This document shows, piece after piece, positions 46,101-57,050 of a stretch of 64,000 nt of DNA. The DNA lies in contig CM060732.1 in assembly GCA_030704615.1 (NCBI GenBank), forward strand, positions 40,777,053 through 40,841,052. The letters run 5' to 3'. How positions within the stretch are numbered: the stretch's first letter is position 1; the number at the start of each line of letters is the position of its first letter. Position numbers and translations under genes: made by a program. The DNA is from Takakia lepidozioides (Eukaryota; Streptophyta; Takakiopsida; Takakiales; Takakiaceae). The notes below the pieces were generated by a model. It was not told the origin of the DNA. It searched no databases and saw nothing but the letters and a program-made list of their open reading frames with translations.

Positions 46101-49100
46101 CCACACTTTTGGCGTCTGACTCAGTGACTTGACTATTTTTGCCACTTTCTATCAACCCTCCTGGCCTGGTTTTGTCCGAAGATGAGGATGTATCAGTACC
46201 TGAGGCACTACTCAGTTGTAGCCTGTAGGTTGAGTCGTTGTTGTGGCCACTTTCAACTAGAGCTCTGGGCAAACAAGCCTCAGCTGAATTCATGGATTGC
46301 TCTCTGCATGTGGGGATCTGAGTGACCACCTCCTCCACTGGCAGAACTGGAGGCTGACTAATTCCTACCTCACTTTCCCTGCTCAATTGCTCACTGGATG
46401 ACAAAAACTCAGGGGCCACGGGCTGCAGCTGGAGAGTTTCAAGGGAAGCCTTACTTTTGTCAAATACCATGGGAGCATCAAATACTGCCAATCTCTTTGG
46501 AGGCACAAGTAACTCCTGCGCATCTCTTGTGGCCAATAGAGGGTGTCTGGGAGTGAAGAGAGAAGCAGAGAGTTTTCCTGACCCCACAGAGAAGCTTCGA
46601 ATGTGATTTGAGGTCCTCTTTGGAGTGTTTGCTTTCTCTGTAGTTGGGAATCTGGCTGACCTTGTTGGTGAGCTCACAATCCTCTCATGGTGGTGATTGT
46701 TGACCCTCTGTTTGGAGCCCTGAACACCTATGACTTTCCCTGACTTGGTGCCTCCTCTAATCCTCCATCTCAGTTTGAACGACCAAATGTGCCAGGACTT
46801 TTTTGCTATTATCACCTCTTTGGGGTCAACTTGTTCTGGAGTCTCTCCCTGTGGGCAGTCTGAATCACTTTCATGAGTACCTTGCATGCCTGTCTTTGAA
46901 GTTCCAGGATCCATTTCCTTAGTCATGGGGCTCGTTGATTGTTCGGTCATATGGAGTATAGCAGTCATCGCACCAGTGGACTGTGATCCTTTCTTCACCA
47001 CAGCTTTGTCTGTCTCCATTGTGCTTGTCTCAGATTTTCCAACATCTTCCCCAACTTGTGACCGGTGCCTGGCGCCAAATCTCAACCGTCTTAGTAATGG
47101 CAAGGTTGGTGTCTCAACAAGGGCATGGTGTGTTGAGAGGGCTGTCAGACCAGGCTCTGCCAGAGGCTCACAAAGAGGAACTATATGGCGACACTTCCCA
47201 ATGAAGTCACTTGTGGAGGGCCTTCTGGTGACTGTCCCCAAATCTAGTGATAATCTCCCATGTTCCGAGGCCGACCTGTCTAATAGTGAAACCTTTGTTG
47301 GAGGATAGCTTGGGCTCTCACGCGTTGGACCTGTGGCTTGTGAGTCCAACAGATAGAGGTTGGCAGCCTTTGTGCAGTGATCACTTGACTGTGACTTCGA
47401 CTTTTGCAGAATAGCTGTACAAAGGGAGTCGATGTTTCCACGCAAAATGTGATCTTTGGGTAGTATTGGCTCAGATTCCATGATATCCACAAAACCTGCA
47501 GGTGTACCATCTAGTTGACGAGTGGCTGAGTTTAGCTGAAGTTGTGGTGTAGATGTACATTTAGCCTCAGGGAAAGAAAGAGGTTCAAAAGTTGTCTCTG
47601 AAGAAATTTGTTGCTCAGGATAGAGTCCACTTTCCTGCATAGAAGCCTCCACCGCAGGTGGGTCCGGTTGGTTTTCCTGCACAGGTGAATTGTTGCTTGT
47701 TGTCAGAGGGAAAGGAGGATGCACAGACTGGAGAATGTCTGAGCCAATGTCACCTGTAGATCCGACTATCCCTGTAACAAGCGGTTGGATAGAAGGAGGA
47801 GATGCAGAAGCAGAAGATTGAATCACATCCTCTTCGACGTCCTCATGCCGGTCACCAGACTGGACACGTTGAATTGTTGGCAAGTTATCTGAGAGATTCG
47901 TGCCTGTCTCACCAAGGGTAGGACATAGGTTTGACATCCACCGTGGGGACGGCGTACAAGACTCGTAGTCATTTTCAGACTCGTAAGCTATTATATCCAA
48001 CGCCATACGCTTGGTCTTCCGCCGTGATTCGCCAGCTACACGTAACCTCCCGATGTCAGCAGCCTGGGTAATTGGTTGCTCAACAGGTCTTGTCTGATCC
48101 TTGGAGGAGGCCTGTTTTGATGTTGGAGTGGACCTTGTGAAGACAGGCCTTCGCCCGCCAGATGTTGACTGTTCTTTGCCACGCGGTTGCCATGGTAGAG
48201 TGTAGTCTGAGGAGGCAGTGGGTACCTGTCAATGTCAAACAACAATCATAGACCATGTATAAGACTTGAAACTGCCGAGGTAAGAAAGTCGATCGTTTTG
48301 CAACCTTTGCAAGTCCAGTTTGAATTATATAGAGCATCTGAGCAAGGCCGCCTAATCACCTAGTACTTAGACATATCAACTTTTATGAGCACCTCCCGTA
48401 CGTAGTAACCTGCATTGTATCGAGAGGCCCATCTTCGAGTGTACTAAAGTGACAGGACTGCAGTTCTTGCTGTCTACACTCAAAGACTCCCACCCTCCTT
48501 CCCCTCAGCCCCTGGTTGTAAAATGAAAATCAGAAATTCAATGTGCACTCCAATCTGCCTTCACCAGTTCCATCCAGGGGCCGGAGTCTTCATGAATATC
48601 CAACGAGCATATCACAAGGTCTTGATAATGCAGGGATATTGTCTTGAAACACCAGGTTAGCATTATCACTGGGACCAAGGTATGCGAGAGATGCCATGTT
48701 GGGCCGGAAGCTTCCCAACTCATTAAGCGACTAGCTTCTGCCCCTCAACATAATGTTCTATCACAAGCTTCAGTTTTGCAATCCCATGAAAATAATTCCT
48801 TGAATGCAGGTCAACAGTGTAGTCGAGCTGCTGTGGCCCCCGTTAATGAGCTATCACACATTGCCTCCGACGATGGGGCCATACCCGACGGAGCTTTCAA
48901 GATGTGTTGCTCGACGGAAGAGGAGGATGTGTACGATGACTTTTACTTAGAGAAGATTTGACAGTTACCTCATGCATCAGGCTGGAAGTAGAATTGGAAC
49001 TGATATCTTTGGCGTCGATAAGTCTGAGGTTAGTGCTGAGCTCCATCTCGGAATTCCACCAGCTTGAGTCTTTGGACATCCATGACAATGTCCTCCCATG

Positions 49101-49133
49101 CCGACGCTTGAATGGTAACTCCGGGTCACTCAT
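43200..49133 (-). CDS. PRUNE-like DHH/DHHA2 protein, catalytic motifs eroded
   Basis: Supported exons: 49133-48969, 48225-45819, 45407-45214, 45094-45014, 44578-44492 and 44228-44110; further C-terminal exons lie within 43839-43200 (last frame AKIEAQKLSKH... ends in TAA at 43200), with joins not fully resolved. Exons 1-2 encode about 830 residues of Ser/Pro/Thr-rich, probably disordered sequence. Family-typical text follows: EVSSAVAAICMAWLLGN, WHSVPIINIPRHDMQQ (compare VPVLNIPRADF), FSDE|IIFDDLIAAGCVKMTV, VGSCCTLLAERFLKE (compare VGSCATLVAE), LAGILLDTENL and SLGRNGFFNQ. Animal PRUNE proteins are DHH-superfamily phosphoesterases (exopolyphosphatase, nucleotide phosphodiesterase). Here motif I GNExxDLDS reads as SEANFEVSS, and the Asp-His-Asn motif reads TVIGQDIL, so key metal ligands are missing; the Asp in GILLD stays. 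The exon for the DHH/DHR motif itself was not found. It may be a pseudoenzyme or an early pseudogene. Confidence 0.7.
44819..44904 (-). pseudogene. U6 snRNA pseudogene
   Basis: Read on the minus strand: ACAGAAGATTAGCATGGCCC, TGAGGATGACACAG and AAGAAATGGTCC, matching U6 core text (AGAAGATTAGCATGGCCCC, AAGGATGACACG, GAGAAATGGTCC). A TGCGCA block is missing, the ACAGAGA box is altered to ACACAGA, and the 5' GTCCC hairpin is lost. It lies in the intron between exons 4 and 5 of the PRUNE-like gene. A retro-inserted or degraded copy is likely, not a working snRNA. Confidence 0.85.
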
Positions 49134-51725
49134 CTCCGAGGCCTCTCCGTTCTCCCTCTTCCTGTGAGCGCTACCTCTTTCCCCGACACTGCTTACACTT
49201 ATTCTCAGCTACCGCAAACAGAAAAAGTCATACGTATCGCCTGAGCTGACACTGTTAGTGACCAGCTCTGGGTAGCTGTTTATTGCTAGTTTAGATTCCA
49301 TGAGAAAACAGAGGCGGTCCTTGAAGAGAATTTGGAGTTAACTTCAGCCAAACTGGTGTTGAGGGCAAAAGTCTTTGATGTCTCCAACAACTCCAAGCTC
49401 TAGAGATCGTGCACAGACTGCGAATTGACACTAGAGATTCAAGTTACACAGAAACTGGAAATTCAGACCATGCTGGATGATTCAGGCCAAGAGAGGTGTA
49501 GCGACAAACGCCCATATGAAGACTTAAAAGGTTAGTGCAGCCTTAGTGCAACACCTGCAACCATGCCTGCAGCTGCTTGAGAGCTTCAAAAGGACCACTT
49601 GTACTGTGACCACAAATACCAGACAAACAAGATGTTAAACCTTCCTTCTCCGAACCCAACACACTGACCGGGCTATCACGTCCCACCAAGAGGAATTTGT
49701 TGATAGATTTGGCAACCCATACCCATTGCGGAAAATTACCAGTGGTCGATGGTAGGCCTATTTCACTGTCCAGTCGGACGGGTTGGGGTCTTTGTAGCTG
49801 GCGGCTTCAGGTTGTAGGAGAGTTACTGGGGATATACCCAAGAAGAATAAAGAAGACACGCTGGGCCTGCCTTTACCTGGTGCCTCCTTCATTCATTTGT
49901 GCTAGATGATCTTCTGTCGGTTTGTCTTGCAGAACTAAATACATAAGTACTTGTATGTCATTTCCATTGGGAAAGAGCTGAATGCTTTCGTACACACAGG
50001 TCTGCCCACTGCCAAAAAAAAGCTGGTAACAGGTGACAACTTTCACACAGGATGGCGTCGAAAGCCAAGGAGATCGGCAGGTTTACTGGAGAGCTACAGC
50101 TGAGTTACGTAGAAATGCTCTGTACAAGATAAATCACTAGTCCAAGGAATGGGTCAAGGTTTGCAATCGCGGCGAACATTTGGGTGCATACAAAGAGCTG
50201 TCAATATGTTGTCTGTCATTGCTTGACATGTGGGCAGCTCTATATTTAAAGCGCTGATGTGTGAGACTCGTGGCCTGGCACCTGGAATGTCGCTAATCAA
50301 TGATCTGGACACTCGGTGGTGGATCAAAGCCTGGCTGAACAAACTTTACTTTTACAGCAAGAAGTAAGTAGGTAGGCTACCTAGTGCTGCAATTCACTAT
50401 CTTTCATTTGCTGTAGTCTGTGATCCTCGAGTCAATAAAAACAAGCGTTTCGTGGTTATGGTCCTTAATACAGACAACCTTTCATTCAATGCTGGTATTC
50501 TCCCTTCAGTAATCAAAGTTGACTGGCTCTCAAGGTCGAATTACGGCTCTTGATTGAGTGATTGACTGAAGATAGTATGTGGAAGTACTTAGGTACATAC
50601 TACATACTTTTGTTAGGATCCTGTAAGCTGTGTACCGTCTCGTCTGACTCCCTAACCCATCACTAATTTTGCCCTCTGCAATCAACCAGCAGTAATGTTT
50701 TGTTTTGTCTTCACTGAAACGGTACCGTTAGGATGACGAAGAAAAGGGGTTGGAGCAACTCAACACTGGGTGGAGAGTTCAAATTCCAAGTTAACCAGAT
50801 TACTGAAGCTCTAGAGGTACGTCACCTCCTCCATCCAAGTTGACAAGCTGTTGACCTGCATCAGACTTTAGAATAAACGGTGCTATGTAGGTATGCAGCA
50901 TCTCCATTTTCGGTTAGAAACCAATCTATTACCATCCTTCCATTTTCTCATAAACACTGTCCTCAACCCACCGTTACGGCCTTTAAGAGAGGGGTCCCAC
51001 CACACTGCGTTCTTCGCTTGAGAAAACACAGGTCCTTTCGAGAGAAACTTGTATAAGTAGGTAGCCTACAAGGCAAGGCATGAATGGAAGCTCTATTTTG
51101 AGCACATCTTCTGGAGGTGTCTTTATGACAAGCAATGCCACACCGAGCTGCTCTCCATAAATGTAGAGCTGCCTCTATCAATGCTGGTAAGGAGAGAGAT
51201 GGGAAGTCCATTTATGGTATGGCTAGCTGCTTCCCTTCATTAACTTTTGGACCATCATGCCTCCCCTCTCCCCTCTCAGGCATTTAAGCTCCACAAGGGG
51301 GTCCACAACTTCACGACCTCCATCTCCCATGTTGTCATATTCTTCCCGCTCTTTCCCTCCAAAGACAAGTGTACCGAACTTGATCTCACATTCAGGACTA
51401 CTCATTTGAAGACTCAAGTCTTGGAGCAGGCAGTTATGATCCCAGTTGTACATGATCTTCTAATAATCTTACCACATTATTATGTTTATGATTATTATTA
51501 ACTTTTTCGATTATTCTTTTGTGATTATTCCAGTTCTAATCAAGTTTTTTATTTTTTAAGTCTAGTATTCTAGATACTTATTTGAGGTTGAGCATATAAT
51601 TTTCGGTCACTTTTCATGTGAACCCTTTCCGTTTGCTGACATCATCCAAGGTGGGGTTGACCAAGGGTTTCATCCATTGACAATTTGGATGGTCCTTCTA
51701 TGTGCAACCCTATATATATCCACAC
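49134..51725. other. Intergenic region upstream of PRUNE-like gene
   Basis: No gene, RNA or clear repeat is recognised over 2.6 kb. Short frames (for example 49697-49909 and 51223-51501) lack homology I can name. Confidence 0.35.
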
Positions 51726-51730
51726 CAGCG

Positions 51731-51811
51731 TTTTTTTTTTTTTTTTTTAAAATTTATAAAACAGGTACTGTGGCCCTGAAAGCTTTATTGAAGTTATTGA
51801 AGGGAAAAAAT
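51731..51811 (-). mobile_element. SINE family B, 5'-truncated copy
   Basis: On the minus strand: TTCCCTTCAATAACTTCAAT, AAAGCTTTCAGGGCCACAGT and ACCTGTTTTATA, then a poly(A) tail (T run at 51731-51748). It matches the 3' body of the copies at 35.5 and 35.8 kb and lacks the tRNA head. Confidence 0.75.
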
Positions 51812-53280
51812 GTTTTTTAATGAAATTTGGAAAGCAGCACGAGTGGCTACAAAGTTTTGCCAAACAAAATCGTACATTCTGTTCATCCACTGAAACTACA
51901 TCCACCTTTGTACTTTCATCCATTTATATCATCCATATTTGACGAATTCATCTATAATTTATTGGAGAAGTTTGGCGATTTCATCCATGAAAAAACAGGG
52001 AATTTATGACAAAATATTCCATTCTATTTTTTTGAGGTCGAAATCTGGTGAAAATTTGCCAATAACGGGAAAAAAAGCCGATCCAAACAGCCGTCTTGCT
52101 CTGTTTACAATGTTGGTGAAGTCTCTAGAATCTACTGATGCATAAGTGGGTGAAAATTAAGTAAGAATGGGAAGTTGGGGAAGTTGGTTGGGGAAGTTGT
52201 TGGCAGGAGAGAAGTGAGCTAGTCAAGAGAGAGGCTCAGGTTAAGGTGGTGCAAGGAAGACGCCCGGGCTCAAGCACCGCTATGCAAGGGGGCTGCAACA
52301 AGGAAAATGAGGGCTCAAGCGCTGCAACAAAATATTTATATATGAATGTTATGTGGTAGAGTCTATAATGTGTTTATGTGCCTATGGATTGATATTTGTT
52401 TTCTTTTGTAGGAAGAATAAACAAGACAACAAGTTTTACTAATTTTTTCCCTCCTAATCATCCCAAGTATAGAAATATTTAGGTATTTAGGTTTTCGTGA
52501 ACCAGTCATCAAATTACCTGATCATAAATTAAACAAGCCTCAAATTGCAATGGCCTCTCTTGCTTTGGAAAAACGGGCTTCAGGGCCTATTTAAATGTAA
52601 ATTTCTTTTCTGCTTCATTAGTGCCATACCCTCGCCCTTGTCGTGCACTGCTTGGATTGGGCAATTGATTGTCCTAATTTCGAGTTAAAGCAAAGTTGTC
52701 TCATCGGGCAAGCGGGGTCAGATTTTGATGGAGGTAATTCTCTCTTTTTCATGCTAAGATTTATCCACATGTGTGTGATGGTCATTGTGAAGGGATTTGC
52801 CCAGGTTTGACCAAGTGGCAGCACCAGATTGTTTTTGGCTTGTTGGATGAGGGATCCCACGGATGAAGCCCTACTAATTTCGCCTCAATCTGAGTTCATC
52901 CCCTCACTCAAATCTTGAAAAATCTACCAAAACATGATATATTTCTCGAATGGGCCCCAATAATGGCCCCACATTCAACCCAGGCGTTTTCTGGATGTAG
53001 GGTCCAACTGCTTGCTCTCGGTGGCTTGTCGTGCATCCAACTTATTAGGGCCACTTTGCATGTGAACCCATTTCCGTAGTGTTGATGTCACGTAGAAAGA
53101 GCACTGGGTCTGCAAAGGTACACTTCCATGTGCATGCGCACACCCGTGCAACAATAACCGAGTCCCGTGCAACCTCACGGGTTCGCCGGATCCTTCACAA
53201 TGACTTGCCCTAGCATGTCAAGAATAACAATCCCACTTGCTAAAGGGGTCATCCATGCCTAGTTCACACGCTCTATTTGC
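51812..53280. other. Intergenic region
   Basis: No gene is recognised. A local GGGAAGTTGG repeat lies at 52169-52202. Confidence 0.35.
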
Positions 53281-53286
53281 TTCTAG

Positions 53287-53624
53287 AGAGAGAAGACTCC
53301 GGCCGAAGCCGGCGTAACTAAGAGCCACTTCACCTTGCGGCTACTGCCCCCCTTTCGGGGGTGGGCCTATTTGCTTCCATTCTCAACATATGTATGTCTC
53401 TCAAGATGTTGCTTATCTGCATTCTCAACGCAAGTCTCACGATTTCTTGCTTTCACTCTGTACGCAGGGGCTGCATGCAATTGCCATTGGGCGAGCTTGC
53501 TCCATGTGCATTTCTGGTGTTTTTTTTATTTCAAGGATTTGCGGTGTTGATTAGGCCCACCTCCTGAAATGGGCAATAGCCGCAAGGTGAATTGGCTATT
53601 TAGACGGTCCGAGCTTCTCTCTCG
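53287..53624. mobile_element. Foldback element built from the hairpin repeat
   Basis: The left arm (53287-53370) is the best copy of the dispersed hairpin repeat: AGAGAAGACTCCGGCCGAAG, GTAACTAAGAGCCACTTCAC, CTTGCGGCTACTGCCCCCCT and TTCGGGGGTGGGCCT. The right arm (53551-53624) is its inverted, diverged partner (AGGCCCACCTCC..., GCAATAGCCGCAAGGTGAAT, then GGTCCGAGCTTCTCTCTCG). Together they form an inverted pair with a spacer of about 180 bp, like a foldback or MITE element. It abuts the hAT-like element at 53635. Confidence 0.65.
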
Positions 53625-53634
53625 GGTATTGGGG

Positions 53635-54252
53635 TAGTGTCGAATTATTCAAACCAGTATGGTACTGGTATCAAATGATGTGTAAATTTGATAGACTGGT
53701 ATGGTATATGGTATGGTATCAAAGTGAAAATCAGACTGGTATAAATTTTTAAAAGTCATACCAGCCTGGTATGTGCCAAGGTCTGGCACCAGCTGCACGT
53801 AGTGCAGTTCTTTCTAAATCTTAAAAATAAAAATTAATAAAACCAAAATAAAAATAAAAATAGACCAAATGGCCCATTAAATATTGAAATGGTCATTTCA
53901 ATATCCCAAATGGCCCCTAACTCTTCTCTATCACTCTTGAAGTGCAGAAACTAACACATTGCATTTCATCTACTCCTCTTCAAACATATTAGCATCCTCT
54001 AACATCCCTAATGAAAACTACCCTAAACCCTACCCATGCATCCTCTCCCTCGAAGGGCGCATGCATGGTATTGGAGTGGTATTGCGAGGAAGAAGACCAC
54101 ACTGGTCTGGTTTGCGCCAGGTTTTTTGAAGTCCATGTATCCTACCCCACCAGGGTCTTGCCCTTGCAGGTACCCGCCTGGTATGATCCTTCATACCATT
54201 ACCCTTACCCTAGTTGATACCTGTCCCAGACCTATATACCGGTCCAACACTA
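53635..54252 (+). mobile_element. hAT-like nonautonomous element, copy 2
   Basis: It starts TAGTGTCGAA (diverged) and ends TATACCGGTCCAACACTA. The last 250 bp is the reverse complement of the left part of the element at 25063. The frames at 54011-54217 and 54036-54395 are repeat sequence, not genes. ACCAGTATGGTAC and ACTGGTATGGTAT words fill the left part. Confidence 0.65.
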
Positions 54253-55130
54253 GAAAGTACCTCTTCCTTGCCATGAGCCGCGTGCTCGTGGGACACCCCC
54301 ATTCTACCACACCTGACAAGTTAGCACGATTTGAACGCAGAATCACGTGGATGGCAGTTATGTGCTTTATGGAACCAAAGAGAAAGCCCTTTTGATAGCA
54401 ATCTGGATTTTACAATGTATTACCTAAATGCATTCCAAGACATTGTGGCTCTTATTGTTAGTAGTAATAGATGTAATATGTTAGACATTATCCAGTTCCT
54501 TGCATGATTGTGGATGACTGTGTGGATGAAGAAAAGAATGTATCATTCATCCGTGTCAAATGCGACAAAATGCCATATTCTTAGGCCTGTCGAAGCCAAT
54601 TGGGACCGACGCAATTGTTTTATTATTTTCTAATTTTTCCCCGCAAATCATAGGAAATGCTAAGCTAGTAATAGGTGCCCGTACTAAGCTTAGCACGTCA
54701 AGTACAAATGAATGTAAAGTCGGGCTTTTCTCGTACCTAAAGGACGAGCACCTTTTTGGTGAGTCCGCTACAAAAAGGTGCGTACCCTCATGTAACTTTT
54801 TATCCCCAATCATCGAGAGGGACTAACCTTATGTTTATTTGCATATCTACCACATCCATATCATGTGAAAAATGGAGGCAATTTGACCATTGCAATTAGG
54901 AGATTATAATAAAATAATGTGCCAAAATAGTTAGATGTATTCCAAAATCGCATGTAAAAACTGGTTTGACCACCAAGTCAAGTATGGAGTTGATCAATTT
55001 TCCTAGATAGAGGCCCTCCACAATCGGATTATATGGCACCTAAAGGATTGTCTCCCCCAAAAATCAGACCAAACTTCCAAAAATTGAAATAGATTCATAT
55101 GTATGTGAAATCTGGAGGATAAAGCCTATC
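54253..55130. other. AT-rich intergenic stretch
   Basis: No gene is recognised. A short inverted pair (AGCACCTTTTTG at about 54748-54759 and CAAAAAGGTGC near 54771-54781) makes a small hairpin. Confidence 0.35.
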
Positions 55131-55137
55131 ATTTTTG

Positions 55138-55742
55138 AAAATTTGGGAATTTAAGGCGCACGTGTGCGCCAAAGGGCCATGCACGGATGTCGGGCGCCCC
55201 GCGACCACCCGGAGGGTCTGCTCACTACTCGCAGGTCGGGTCTCCTCGCAGGTCTTGGGTCCAACTGAATGGTCTGCCGCGGCCCGCCCGCGGGACTTAG
55301 AAATTTTTGCCGGAAAACTCGCCCATCAAAAAAAAGGTCATTAATACACATGCAGCAACAACCAGAACCATCATAAATACACATATTGCGCAACCAAATT
55401 TGAACCCTCAATCTCATAGGTATTGCACAATGTGCCCAATCACCACACTACCCACAGCTTATTAATATTTCAACATTTTTTTTCTCTCTTAACCTAGAAA
55501 ACAGCCGCAGTCAACCCCAACGCCACCTAGGGTCAGGGCCTACGGACCCTACCTCGCGGGCGAGCCGAGTCTCGCCTAGGGTCAGGGCCTATGGACCCTA
55601 CCTAGCGGTAGACCATACCTGGTGGCAGACCCACCCTCGCCAAGTCTCGTGGGGCAGACCATACATGGGGCAAACCCATCCTCGCGGCAAACCCACCCAG
55701 GCCCACTGCCTTGCGCACACGTGAGCCTTAAACTCCCAATTA
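55138..55742. mobile_element. TIR element of about 600 bp, ~40 bp imperfect ends
   Basis: The left end AATTTGGGAATTTAAGGCGC then ACGTGTGCGCCAAAG is matched by the right end read inward, AATTGGGAGTTTAAGGCTCA then CGTGTGCGCAAGGCAG. The flanks show no clear target duplication. The middle is rich in CTCGCGG/CCTACC words (55495-55700, with GGGTCAGGGCCTA repeated near 55531 and 55580) and holds a tRNA-like SINE head at 55385-55455. Confidence 0.6.
55385..55455 (-). mobile_element. tRNA-like SINE head inside the TIR element
   Basis: On the minus strand: GTAGTGTGGTGATTGGGCAC (A-box-like), then GAGGGTTCAAATTT (B-box-like). It has no complete tRNA fold. It may be a third SINE family or a diverged family A head. 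Confidence 0.5.
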
Positions 55743-56167
55743 TTCAACAATGAGAAGCGAGGATAAGTTAGATGTTGGCTTCCCCATACACCCAGCATGA
55801 TGTAATATTTGCTTTCTAGTTCTTCTAGTAAATATGTACACAATAACATTACATAGTGCCTTGTTCAAAAATTTGGGCATTATGATAAATTTTCAGTCAT
55901 AGATGTTATTGACAAGATTGCCCATTTGGCCTGCCACATGGGCAGATCAAGAGTGTATTTTAAGGTGTTGTAAATGCTCACATGTGCTCTTCCCCATTAA
56001 TGTACTGCACCATTCAGGTTTCACTTCCATCCAGTGTCATCCACCAAAACTGTATGTGGATGAACTTTGAAACGGGGTGATTGGGGTCCCCTCATCCTTT
56101 AGGGTTAACATTCTTTACCATTTATGTTAGCCCACAATGTGGCCATGAACATGTAATATATGTGTTA

Positions 56168-56345
56168 AGCTTTTCACAACCTAGTTGTAGCCCAATGGTA
56201 ATAGGCAAATACCACCTGGGAATTGGTTGGGCTTAGCCACAAATTGATATCATAGAGGTGTCCACTTTCCAACCCCAAGGTAGTGGCCCTTGCAGGTTCT
56301 GGTCAAGAGACACCTTAATTTATGCTTTATTGGGGAGGCAACATA
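56168..56345 (+). mobile_element. tRNA-derived SINE family A, copy 2
   Basis: The head CCTAGTTGTAGCCCAATGGT then AATAGGCAAATACC gives the A box; GGTTGGGCTTAGCC is the B-box position. The body continues with TCATAGAGGTGTCC, then CAAGAGACACCTTAATTTAT and ends GGGGAGGCA. The same body and end occur inverted at 56575-56712. Confidence 0.75.
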
Positions 56346-56574
56346 CTTTTACTTTTTGCCACATCAAAATAATGTTAGTTTAACGTGCCACCTAGATGCT
56401 ATTAATTTAGCCTTAGGAAGGTGCTCTGCCAATTGTTTGAAAATTAGAACTTGAAGAAAGAGATCACCTTGTATCTTGTAGGAGTCATTTGGTGGCACAC
56501 TTAGGCAAGCGGGGCCAAATCATTAAAAAAATCCATGACATAGCAAACAAAGAGAGAAAAATATATATATAAGA

Positions 56575-56712
56575 TGCCTCCCGAAGGAAGTGTAAATTAT
56601 GGTGTCTCTTGATCCCAAAGAGCTACTGCCTTTGCGACAACAATTGCTGGATTAAAAACCATTTCCGAGATGGTATGCGGCTATCACCACTGGGCTACAA
56701 CTTGGTTGTCTA
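56575..56712 (-). mobile_element. tRNA-derived SINE family A, copy 3 (inverted)
   Basis: On the minus strand it reads AACCAAGTTGTAGCCCAGTG, GTGATAGCCGCATACCATCT, CAAGAGACACCATAATTTAC and CGGGAGGCATC. It therefore pairs with copy 2 as an inverted repeat about 230 bp apart, able to fold if cotranscribed. Confidence 0.75.
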
Positions 56713-56942
56713 AGAGACAACTAACATGTGGCTAGTCATATACGGCTTGTCCTTCTGAATAGTGGAATCTACTTTCATCCATAATTAACAATTCATCCAT
56801 TTATTTTTTCATAAGTTGCTCAATAAGACTAATTGCATCAACGCTTCCACCTTCAAGATTCAAAATTCAAATGAGCCTTCATCTTCGTGTTTTGATTTTG
56901 AGGATGCATCCAATTAATGTCATCGTCGAGTTTTAAATGTTG

Positions 56943-57050
56943 ACAACCAACATTTGGCGCAGTGGTAAGAGCATATGTCACTTCAATAATGATTGTGGGT
57001 CCAAACCATATGTGGATGTCATGAAGGTGTGTTCCTTCCATTGGAATGCA
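56943..57050 (+). mobile_element. tRNA-derived SINE family A, copy 4
   Basis: ACCAACATTTGGCGCAGTGG then TAAGAGCATATG is the best A box of the family; GTGGGTCCAAACC is at the B-box position. TGTGGATGTCATGAAGGTGT follows, matching the body of copy 2 (TTGATATCATAGAGGTGT). Confidence 0.7.

Noticed and set aside
48644-48961. Plus-strand 105-codon ORF as a separate gene
   Set aside because: It lies inside intron 1 of the minus-strand PRUNE-like gene and has no recognised domain or splice context.
54011-54395. ORFs of 68 and 119 codons
   Set aside because: They lie in the hAT-like repeat and are repeated in inverse at 25.1 kb.
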